From JAUXEH01 sp965533275 (GTDB taxonomy: Bacteria; Acidobacteriota; Aminicenantia; Aminicenantales; Aminicenantaceae): DNA of 64,000 nucleotides. Position numbers and translations under genes: made by a program. Below, one piece after another: positions 23,252-30,790 of this stretch; positions within the stretch are counted from its first letter, which is position 1, and each line of letters opens with the position of its first letter. The notes beneath the pieces are model-generated. The model had not been told where the DNA came from and ran no database searches. It worked only from the letters and a program-made list of their open reading frames with translations. Location of the stretch: assembly GCA_965533275.1 (NCBI GenBank), contig CBESWG010000008.1, positions 43,277 to 107,276 on the forward strand, in the 5' to 3' direction.

Positions 23252-25606
23252 CTACTTCAATTCCAACCGCTGTCGGAGAAGCCGCTCGAGCTGGCGGAAG
23301 GCCGGTACTCCCGGATAGATCTCGACCAGGCGGGAGGCATATTCCAGGGCCTCCTCGAAACGCTCCAGGTCGCGGTTCATGGTGGCCAGGGCATAGAGGA
23401 TATCGCGATCATAGGGATGCCGTTCCAGGGCTGCGGCGAGGACACCCAGGGCCTCCTGTGAACGTCCCTGCGAGTTGAGGGCCACCCCATAGACATAGCT
23501 GAAGCGGCTGTTCTCCGGTTCCAGCTCGGCCGCCTTTTTCAGAAACGGCAGAGACTGACGGATTTTTTTCTGCCGGGCATACAGGAGTCCCAGGGCGTGA
23601 TGGAGGCCTGAGCCCTCCGGCAGCAGTTCCAGCCCCTGGCGAAGAACCCTCTCGGCTTCGGTATCCCTCCCCAGCGAGCGGTATAGATCCGCCAGGTTGA
23701 TGTAGGTGACGATGAGCATGGGCTCCATCTCCAGGGCCTTCCGGTAGAAGGCCTCGGCAGATTCCTGATCGCCCTCGAAGGTGGCCAGCACGCCCAGGTT
23801 GAGGTGGGCGGTCGGGTGGTCGGCATTGAAGTGCTGCGCCTGGCGGTACTCCTCCAGTGCGCTATCGAGCCATTGTCGTTCCTGGGGTGTCAGGGAGCCC
23901 GGCGGGGAGCTCGCAAGGAGGAAAGCGGCCCGGATCCGCACCAGGCGCACGGGATCGCGCAGCAGGTGTTTGATCTGGGAGACGCGTTCTTCCGCGCTCA
24001 GCACCTCGAATCCCTGAACCGCTGTCATGCGGATGAGTGGATCGTTGTCAAACACGGCCCTCCCGAGCGACTCTACTGTCTCTGGGTAGGGATACTGCGG
24101 CAGGAGCTGCAGGGCGGTAGCCCGGACCATGGGTGGGACCTGGGAGTCGTTGGCCAGAGAGAGCAGTGCATCCCGTGCTTCTGGGTGGCTGCGCCTGCCG
24201 GCGAAAATAGTCTCCCCGTAGTGAGTCTGCTCCTCCTGCAGTTCTCCGTACCACTTCTGAGCGTATTCCGCGGCCCATTCGTTGGTCTTGTCTTTATGGT
24301 CATGGCACAGGATGCAGGCATCGGGGGATCCCAGGCGGTCGGAAAGGTCCGGGCGCGGGATCCGCATGCTGTGATCACGGCGCGGATCGACGACCATATA
24401 GGTTCGCTCCCGCATGTGGCACTCGACGCAGAGGGCGCCCGTAGATTCGTCCTTGTGGAAATGATGGGAGTGTCCGCCGTACTTCTCCGGCAGATGGCAG
24501 CGGAAGCAGAGCGCATTCCCTTGGGCGAAAACCCTCCCGCTGTGCGGCTCGTGACAGTCACGGCAGGACACGCCGGCCATGTACATCTTGCTCTGCAGGA
24601 AGGAGCCGTAGACATAGACCTCCTCAAGGATCTGGCCGTCGGCGAAATAGAGCTGCTCCTCCAGCAGGCTGGGCCAGTGCGTATCCATGAAGGAACGCCC
24701 GTGGACATACTCCTCATGGATATTGGTCCTCCGGGCGTGGCAGCGGGCGCAGGTCTCGACCACGGTCTGGGCCCGGCGCGGCACGCTGCGCTCCGCGGTC
24801 CCCTTCTCGGTGTCCCGGAACACCCAGGTGCCGCCGTCGTCATCCTTCAGGCGGAGGACCAGGCCGAGATATCCTGAGGTCTCGATCTGCTGTCCCTTAT
24901 CTGCGGCTTCGGCCCAGCGTACGTGCGCGGAACCAGGGCCGTGGCAGGCCTCACAGGATACATCGATCTCCGACCAATTGGTTCTGTATTCCTCGCGGAC
25001 GCGGTCGTAGCTCTTGCGCAGCCGGGTGGAGTGACACTCTGCGCACATGTAGTTCCAGCGTTGGGTTATACGGGTCCAAAAGAGGATGTCATCGGCGGGG
25101 ATGTGTTCCTGGTCATAGATGTGGAACCAACGCTGCCCACCCTCATCGGTTGGGCGTGTGTCCCAACAGAGAGGCAGGCACTGGAAGGCGCCTCCCGGGA
25201 ACTCGATCAGGTACTGCTGGAGCGGCCGGACCCCGAAGACGTACTTCACCTCGTAGTCTCGGAGTAATCCGCCGGGGCCCTCCGTGTTCACGTAGAAACG
25301 GCCCTCCTGTCTGAAGAAGCGGGAAGTGATCCCGTGATGTGTGAAAGTCGTATCCGCGAAGTTGCCGAGCACCGTCTCAGCCGTGGCAGTGTCCATGGCC
25401 ATGTCATGATCGGAGCCGACATAGAGGTCGTACTGGTCTTTGTGGCACTCGATGCAGGCCTGGCGGCCCACATAATCGGACACCGCCGTGGCTGCTACTT
25501 GGGCAGGACTCTCAGCAACGGCCTGTTCTCCGGACCGCGTGCAGGCGATCGGTATGAGCAGGACACAGGCAGCGAGAAGGGCCCGGATGCGGAAGCTACG
25601 TTTCAT
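23252..25606 (-). CDS. octaheme cytochrome c554-like lipoprotein with HEAT and TPR repeats
   Basis: 784 residues from the ATG at 25606 (GGGGAGA upstream); the frame upstream of it runs through the divergent promoter region and is not coding. Signal peptide ends in IPIAC, a possible lipobox. Eight CXXCH haem sites: CIECH, CAECH, CEACH, CARCH, CRDCH, CFRCH, CVECH and CILCH, in the first 430 residues, with the cytochrome-c554-like spacing. Residues about 460-560 look like HEAT repeats and 570-784 are five or six TPRs. Probably a periplasmic electron carrier or reductase held in a complex by its repeat domain. Divergent from the Rieske/cytochrome b operon. Confidence 0.85.
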   Translation of the reverse strand: MKRSFRIRALLAACVLLIPIACTRSGEQAVAESPAQVAATAVSDYVGRQACIECHKDQYDLYVGSDHDMAMDTATAETVLGNFADTTFTHHGITSRFFRQEGRFYVNTEGPGGLLRDYEVKYVFGVRPLQQYLIEFPGGAFQCLPLCWDTRPTDEGGQRWFHIYDQEHIPADDILFWTRITQRWNYMCAECHSTRLRKSYDRVREEYRTNWSEIDVSCEACHGPGSAHVRWAEAADKGQQIETSGYLGLVLRLKDDDGGTWVFRDTEKGTAERSVPRRAQTVVETCARCHARRTNIHEEYVHGRSFMDTHWPSLLEEQLYFADGQILEEVYVYGSFLQSKMYMAGVSCRDCHEPHSGRVFAQGNALCFRCHLPEKYGGHSHHFHKDESTGALCVECHMRERTYMVVDPRRDHSMRIPRPDLSDRLGSPDACILCHDHKDKTNEWAAEYAQKWYGELQEEQTHYGETIFAGRRSHPEARDALLSLANDSQVPPMVRATALQLLPQYPYPETVESLGRAVFDNDPLIRMTAVQGFEVLSAEERVSQIKHLLRDPVRLVRIRAAFLLASSPPGSLTPQERQWLDSALEEYRQAQHFNADHPTAHLNLGVLATFEGDQESAEAFYRKALEMEPMLIVTYINLADLYRSLGRDTEAERVLRQGLELLPEGSGLHHALGLLYARQKKIRQSLPFLKKAAELEPENSRFSYVYGVALNSQGRSQEALGVLAAALERHPYDRDILYALATMNRDLERFEEALEYASRLVEIYPGVPAFRQLERLLRQRLELK

Positions 25607-25693
25607 GTTCTCCCCATGTTTGACATCGGCTGCCACCACGTTACTTGCTCGGTTTGGAAAAATCAAGGAAGGGATAGGGGTACACGTGGTTAG

Positions 25694-25717
25694 AAAAAGG
25701 GGACCGGTCCCCTTTTT
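25694..25717. repeat. perfect 24-base palindrome between divergent cytochrome operons
   Basis: AAAAAGGGGACC followed directly by GGTCCCCTTTTT. Terminator-like on either strand, but it sits between divergent genes (starts at 25606 and 25767), where a terminator is not expected. The AAAGGGGAC core is shared with the hairpin at 4292-4320. Could be a dispersed REP-type palindrome or an attenuator in the leader of the Rieske operon. Confidence 0.6.
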
Positions 25718-25766
25718 TCGCATGTCCCCATTTTGCGTGAGTTGATTTTCAGGGGGGAGATTCAGT

Positions 25767-26246
25767 ATGATACCTGGAACCCTCATGGAGAACCCCAAAG
25801 ACGGCCTGACAAGGAGACGATTCCTCGGCAAGGCAGCGCTGGGCTGCGCCGCGGGAGCTGGAGGGCTGGCGGGTATCGCAGCACTTAGAAGCATCATGCC
25901 GGCCCTGACCCGCACTAAAAAAGTGTTTTCGGTCGGGCGCCTGCCCGATTTCCCCGTCAACACCTTTACACTGATCCCGAAACACAAGGTCTTTATCCTG
26001 AGGGATCACGAGGGCGTGAGGGCCGTGTCGGCCGTGTGCACGCACCTGGGCTGCGTGCTCAAGTGGGTTGAGGATGAGTTCCGGTGTCCCTGTCATGGGT
26101 CCAGGTTCGATGAAAGCGGGCAGGTCATGTCGGGCCCTGCGCCCAGCGCGCTGCCCTGGTTCAAGGTCGACCTGGCACCGGACGGCCAGATCCGCGTCCA
26201 CACGAATCTGAGGGCCACGCCTCGGGACAAGCTCAGGCTGTACTAA
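25767..26246 (+). CDS. Rieske iron-sulfur protein of a bc-type complex
   Basis: 159 residues. N-terminal LTRRRFLGKAALGCAAG is a TAT-like signal/anchor. The [2Fe-2S] ligands are in CTHLGC (about 92-97) and CPCHGSRFD (about 110-118), the full Rieske set of two Cys and two His plus the disulfide Cys pair. It carries electrons from quinol at the cytochrome b Qo site to a c-type cytochrome. First gene of a three-gene operon: two bases separate its stop from the cytochrome b start. AGGGGGGAGA ribosome site. Confidence 0.93.
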   Translation: MIPGTLMENPKDGLTRRRFLGKAALGCAAGAGGLAGIAALRSIMPALTRTKKVFSVGRLPDFPVNTFTLIPKHKVFILRDHEGVRAVSAVCTHLGCVLKWVEDEFRCPCHGSRFDESGQVMSGPAPSALPWFKVDLAPDGQIRVHTNLRATPRDKLRLY

Positions 26247-26248
26247 CC

Positions 26249-27598
26249 ATGTCCAACATCCCAGCAGGAAGCAACAAGTCCCGCATCCGAAAGGTGTCCC
26301 GCAATTTTTTCCTGCACATCCACGCCCCACGGGTCAACCTCCGCAGCCTGAAACTCACCACAACCTGGGGATTGGGAGTGGGGCTCGTAGTCCTCTTCCT
26401 GATCCTGATCCTCACCGGTGTGCTCCTGATGCTCTACTACACGCCCTCCGTGGGACAGGCCTATTCCTCTGTGAAGGACATCACGTATGTGGTCAGGGGC
26501 GGGCGCTACCTGCGCAACCTTCACCGTTGGGCGGCACACGGCATGGTGATTCTGGCCTTCCTCCATCTGATCCGGACCTTTTTCACGGGAGCCTACCTCA
26601 AGGGGAGGAGGCTCAACTGGATCATCGGCGTGGCCATGTTGCTGGTCACTCTGTTCCTGAGCTTCAGCGGATACCTGCTGCCCTGGGACCAGCTGGCCTA
26701 TTGGGCGGTCACCATCGGCTCCAACATCGCGGCATCAGCCAGGGAGTTCACAGATGCGTTGGGGGTCACCCAGGCCTTCGATCCGGGGGGGCTCGTAAAG
26801 AGACTGCTGATCGGCGATGAGGTGGTTGGCCAGGAAGCACTCACGCGTTTCTACATGCTGCACATCATTTTCCTGCCCCTGACCCTCCTGGTCCTCATGG
26901 GCGTGCACTTCTGGCGGATAAGGAAAGACGGGGGTCTGACCCGGCCCGCGGATTCCCAGGAACAGGATATCCATACCTGGCCCACGGCCCTGTGGGCCGA
27001 ACTGGCGGTGGTTATGGTCTCATGCGCGGTGCTGATGGCGATGGCGCTCTTCTTCGACGCCCCCCTCAAGGAGCTGGCCAATCCCCTGCTGCCGGAGAAT
27101 CCTGCCAAATCCCCCTGGTATTTCCTTGGGATCCAGGAGCTGATCTCGTATTCCGCGTTTGCCGGGGGGATCATTGTCCCGCTCCTGTTCGTCGCCTTCC
27201 TGGTTTCGATCCCCTTCCGGGACCGAGAGGACGCGCATGCAGGGAACTGGTTTTCCGGTTCCGAGGGAAAACGCGTGACTCTGGCCTCACTGGCCTTTTC
27301 CGCCATAGTGACGATCGCCGCCCTGTTCGTCAACGTTAATTTCGGCTGGCTGGGAGACTGGTTCGCTGGCGTCCCTCAGCTCCTCATCATCCTGATCAAT
27401 CCCGGGACTGTGCTGGCTGCCGCCTACGTTGGTTGGTCGAGCTATCTGCGCCGAAGGACCGGGTCCGTGCACTTTGCGGCCATGGCCCTCTTCACCTGTG
27501 CCCTCGTCGGCCTCATCATCCTGACGTATGTGGGCGTCTGGCTCCGGGGGCCTGACTGGGAGTTCTATTGGCTGAGATCGAGCTGGCCGGTGCAATAA
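26249..27598 (+). CDS. cytochrome b of a bc/b6f-type quinol oxidase complex, fused
   Basis: 449 residues, combining the b6-like half with the subunit-IV-like half. Haem ligands: HRWAAHGMVILAFLH (first and last His 14 apart) and HIIFLPLTLLVLMGVH (15 apart); this 14/15 spacing is the cytochrome b6 pattern. PWDQLAYWAV is the conserved loop after helix C, and PENPAKSPWYFLGIQEL matches the start of subunit IV; PWY stands where bc1 has PEWY. Eight or nine membrane helices, ending in a WLRGPDWEFYW tail. Oxidises quinol and passes electrons to the Rieske protein and the octaheme cytochrome encoded next. Confidence 0.92.
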   Translation: MSNIPAGSNKSRIRKVSRNFFLHIHAPRVNLRSLKLTTTWGLGVGLVVLFLILILTGVLLMLYYTPSVGQAYSSVKDITYVVRGGRYLRNLHRWAAHGMVILAFLHLIRTFFTGAYLKGRRLNWIIGVAMLLVTLFLSFSGYLLPWDQLAYWAVTIGSNIAASAREFTDALGVTQAFDPGGLVKRLLIGDEVVGQEALTRFYMLHIIFLPLTLLVLMGVHFWRIRKDGGLTRPADSQEQDIHTWPTALWAELAVVMVSCAVLMAMALFFDAPLKELANPLLPENPAKSPWYFLGIQELISYSAFAGGIIVPLLFVAFLVSIPFRDREDAHAGNWFSGSEGKRVTLASLAFSAIVTIAALFVNVNFGWLGDWFAGVPQLLIILINPGTVLAAAYVGWSSYLRRRTGSVHFAAMALFTCALVGLIILTYVGVWLRGPDWEFYWLRSSWPVQ

Positions 27599-27612
27599 AT
27601 AAGGGAAAAATC

Positions 27613-29664
27613 ATGGAGGAACGGCTCAGACGACGCTTCCAGCTCCTGACGCTGATCGGGAGCCTGGTCTTCGTACTGTTCCTGATCGCGGCGTGGGTGG
27701 AAGAGAGCCGGCCGGAGTGGCGTCATTATCAGAGGACCTACGGTGAGCTGCTCCGCCATCAACAACAGAGTAAAGAGGGGGCAGCGGCCGTCGGGGCGGA
27801 GGCACCCCGGATCCGGCAGGTGATACTGACAGACCTGAAGCGTACGGACCGCTGTCAAACCTGCCACATCGGGGCGGCGGACCCAGGGATGCAGAACGAG
27901 GCCCTCCCCCTACGCTCCCACAGCGGGAAACTGCTCGAGTCTCACCCACCGGACCGATTCGGCTGTACCATCTGCCATGCCGGTCAGGGCCGGGCGGTCG
28001 ACCGGAAGGACGCCCATGCCCGTGCCCGCGATGCGCACTGGCCCTCGCCCCTGCTCTCGCTCGACTTCGCGCAGTCGGCCTGCGGCCAGTGTCATCTGAC
28101 CATCTTCGGGGACAGCGCCCCCCTGGAAGGGACCGAGACATTCCGCAGCGGCCTCCACGTATTCCGCCAGGAAGGCTGCCTGGGCTGCCACAAGGCCCGC
28201 GGCGTGGGCGGCACCATCGGACCGGACCTGACGGTGCAGGGAGAAAAGACACGGCACGAATACGACTTTTCCCGAATCGCAGGCGAACGGACCGTCAGCA
28301 ACTGGTTGAAGGCCCATTTCAAGGACCCCGAGATGGTCTCTCCCGGATCCCAGATGCTGGCCGTGGACCTGGACGAGGACGAGATACGGACGCTCATCAC
28401 TTTCACGCTGGGGATGGCCAAGCCGGACATGCCCTTTGAATACTTTTCCCTTGAGACACTCCGCGAATTCAAGGGTCAGAGGAACCTGATGACCGGGGCT
28501 GAGGCCTATCCCATGCTGTGCTCGGCCTGCCACGGCAAGGAGGGGGAAGGGAAGGATTACGAAGAGTATAAGACCGGGATTCCGTCACTGGGCGACCAGG
28601 ATTTCCTGTCCGTTGCCTCAGAGGACCTCATCGCGTTCACGATCACACAGGGCCGCAGCGGACGCCAGATGGCCGCCTGGCAGCCGAGGTTTTCCGGCCT
28701 CAGAGCCGAAGAGATCCGGGACCAGGCAGAGCACATCAAATCTCGCCGCCTGGTCAAGTCGGATCTGTCAGCAGTGATCAGAACGAAGGGGGGGAATGTC
28801 CAGGCTGGGCAAGGGCTCTACCTGGAGAACTGTGCGCTGTGTCATGGGGAGGACGGCAGGGCCGCCCAGGTCATCACCATCAGCAATGCAGACATGCTGG
28901 CCGCGGCTTCGGATCCGTATCTGTATGGGACTATTACGCAGGGACGCCAAAACACGGCCATGCCAGGATGGGGGCGTTTCTCATCGGAAGAGATGGCGCA
29001 CATCCTGCCCTTCCTGAGGAGTTGGGGCGACGAATCCGGCAGGCGCCCCGCGGCTCCCGAGGCCGAGGGAGATGCTGAACTCGGCAAGGAACAGTACCAC
29101 TACCTCTGCTCGCGCTGCCATGGGCTCTATGGACAGGGCGACACCGGGCCGGCGATCCAGAATCCCGACTTCCTCGCCGCAGCCTCCGATGGCTTCCTGA
29201 CGGCTATGATCACCTACGGCCGCCGGGGAACCGCCATGTTCGGCTGGGCCACCGCGGTCTCCCAGCAGGAACGGCTCTCGGCCCAGGATGTAGCGGATGT
29301 GATCGCCTTCCTGCGCATCACCTCCGCCTCGAGGCCCTTGGAGGTCATCTACGCGGGCCCGAACTTCGGCTCCTCCGAGCGGGGGGCGCCTCTCTTCACC
29401 AGTCACTGCGCGGAATGTCACGGCCGGGCCGGAGAGGGCCCGAAGGCTCCGGCCCTGAACAGCCAGGAACTGATCAACGCGGCCACCAATGGCTACTTTT
29501 TCGCCACCATATCCCTGGGCCGCAGCAGCACGGCGATGCCGTCCTGGGGGAAGGAGGCGGGAGATCGTTCGGCCCTCAGCGTGCAGGAACGGCAGGACAT
29601 CGTGTCCTTCATCCGGGGATGGCAGCGCGTTGTCATCAAGGCCCCGGCCAGGGCCGACAAGTAG
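27613..29664 (+). CDS. octaheme cytochrome c of the bc-type complex
   Basis: 683 residues from the ATG at 27613 (AAGGG upstream); an in-frame start at 27568 would overlap cytochrome b by 31 bases and is less likely. An N-terminal anchor (about 9-30) is followed by eight CXXCH sites: CQTCH, CTICH, CGQCH, CLGCH, CSACH, CALCH, CSRCH and CAECH. The last four lie in class-I cytochrome-like domains of about 100 residues, each with a downstream Met motif (QMAAWQP, TAMPGWG, TAMFGWA, TAMPSWG). It replaces a simple cytochrome c1/f as the acceptor of the complex and could wire electrons over a long distance. Confidence 0.9.
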   Translation: MEERLRRRFQLLTLIGSLVFVLFLIAAWVEESRPEWRHYQRTYGELLRHQQQSKEGAAAVGAEAPRIRQVILTDLKRTDRCQTCHIGAADPGMQNEALPLRSHSGKLLESHPPDRFGCTICHAGQGRAVDRKDAHARARDAHWPSPLLSLDFAQSACGQCHLTIFGDSAPLEGTETFRSGLHVFRQEGCLGCHKARGVGGTIGPDLTVQGEKTRHEYDFSRIAGERTVSNWLKAHFKDPEMVSPGSQMLAVDLDEDEIRTLITFTLGMAKPDMPFEYFSLETLREFKGQRNLMTGAEAYPMLCSACHGKEGEGKDYEEYKTGIPSLGDQDFLSVASEDLIAFTITQGRSGRQMAAWQPRFSGLRAEEIRDQAEHIKSRRLVKSDLSAVIRTKGGNVQAGQGLYLENCALCHGEDGRAAQVITISNADMLAAASDPYLYGTITQGRQNTAMPGWGRFSSEEMAHILPFLRSWGDESGRRPAAPEAEGDAELGKEQYHYLCSRCHGLYGQGDTGPAIQNPDFLAAASDGFLTAMITYGRRGTAMFGWATAVSQQERLSAQDVADVIAFLRITSASRPLEVIYAGPNFGSSERGAPLFTSHCAECHGRAGEGPKAPALNSQELINAATNGYFFATISLGRSSTAMPSWGKEAGDRSALSVQERQDIVSFIRGWQRVVIKAPARADK

Positions 29665-29809
29665 GCCGGTACGCCGGGCCGAGCTCCCCGCAATTCCCTT
29701 AAATCGCTGTTTTTGACCCCAAAACCACGCATATAAGCGTTCAGAATGGCACTTCTAAGGGTTTAATTTATTTGTTTTCAACAACATTTCATGGTCCGAC
29801 CCCGAAAAG
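29665..29809. other. intergenic stretch after octaheme cytochrome
   Basis: AT-rich from about 29700, with no gene, no clear terminator hairpin and no recognised repeat. Together with the remnant that follows it separates the cytochrome operon from the two-component genes. Confidence 0.4.
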
Positions 29810-30054
29810 TTAGCGGAAGGACCAGGAAATCGCGGTGTCGAAGCCGAAGTCGTTGCTTTTCTCGCCGCCGGAGCGGAGGATGCCGTCGGTCTTGTACTCC
29901 AGCCTCCCGCGCTCCAGTTTTCTGATCTCTCCCGTAATCCGGCCCCGTTGTGCAGGGTGATGACATCGGTCTTGATGGCACATAAAAGGGCAAGCCCGCT
30001 CGCAAAACCCAAGAGCAACAGAGCAAAGAAACCGATCCGTCTGATGTCGCTCAT
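29810..30054 (-). pseudogene. remnant of a DUF481-like outer-membrane protein
   Basis: The ATG at 30054 starts MSDIRRIGFFALLLLGF and continues to TDVITLHNGA, where the frame breaks. One base further along, the other frame reads RITGEIRKLERGRLEYKTDG and ends FGFDTAISWSFR with a stop at 29810. Adding one base in GGGGCCGG (about 29938-29946) restores HNGDRITGEI, the usual start of this family. After KTDG the middle of the protein (well over 100 residues) is missing and only the C-terminal strand remains. So: one frameshift plus a large internal deletion. Confidence 0.75.
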
Positions 30055-30148
30055 TCAGGTTTCCCATCCTAAACATAACTCATGATCCAAGATTCAAGTG
30101 CCCCCTTAGATACCAGCAAGCGCTATCTCAGTCAAGAAATCAGGTGTG

Positions 30149-30790
30149 TCATTCGTCTTCCTGGCTGTCTCGTCCGGAAGAGATCCCCGCATGCTCCGCG
30201 AGCCTCACCAGCTCGGCCAGAGACCCGGCTTCCATCTTGTGCATGACCCGCGCGCGGTGGACCTTCACCGTCTTCTCGCTGGTGCCCATCTCCGCGGCGA
30301 TCTGCTTGTTGAGCATCCCCGTGATCACCAGGACCAGAACTTCGTATTCCCGCGGCGTCAGTGCGTCGAGGCGGCGCTGGATGTCCTGGCGCTCGGCCCG
30401 CTCCGCCAATTCCTGCGTGTCCTGTTCCAGGGCCGCCTCGATCGCTGCAAACAGGCGCTCCTCATCCACGGGCTTGGTCAGGAAGTCCGCGGCCCCGGAT
30501 TTCATGGCCCTCACGCTCATCGGGATCGTGCCGTGCCCGGTCAAGAATATGATGGGCATGAATAGGTCCCGTTCAATCATCTCCCGCTGTAGATTCAGGC
30601 CGCTGAGCCCAGGCATCTGCACATCCAGGATCAGGCAGCGGGGCGAGCCCGCCTTTTCCCCCTCCAGGAAGGCCTGGGCCGAACCATACGTATCACAGGC
30701 GTATCCGGCTGATCTGATCAGCCGCTGCAGGGCCCGGCGGAGGGAGGGATCATCGTCTACGATAAAAACGGTGGCCTGTCCCTCGGTCAC
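30149..30790 (-). CDS. FixJ-family response regulator
   Basis: 213 residues from a GTG at 30790 that overlaps the kinase stop (GTGA at 30787-30790), with GGGGGAGA upstream. Receiver domain: VFIVDDDPSLRRAL with acidic pocket DDD, phospho-Asp in CLILDVQMPGLSG, Thr in IIFLTGHG and Lys in LTKPVDEE. C-terminal LuxR-type helix-turn-helix: LDALTPREYEVLVLVITGMLNKQIAAEMGTSEKTVKVHRARVM (described in part), the FixJ/NarL DNA-binding signature. Cognate partner of the upstream histidine kinase. Confidence 0.92.
   Translation of the reverse strand: MTEGQATVFIVDDDPSLRRALQRLIRSAGYACDTYGSAQAFLEGEKAGSPRCLILDVQMPGLSGLNLQREMIERDLFMPIIFLTGHGTIPMSVRAMKSGAADFLTKPVDEERLFAAIEAALEQDTQELAERAERQDIQRRLDALTPREYEVLVLVITGMLNKQIAAEMGTSEKTVKVHRARVMHKMEAGSLAELVRLAEHAGISSGRDSQEDE

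Noticed and set aside
25607..25987. N-terminal extension of the octaheme TPR gene to 25987
   Set aside because: It would overlap the divergent Rieske gene by more than 200 bases; the ATG at 25606 begins a proper signal peptide with a ribosome site.
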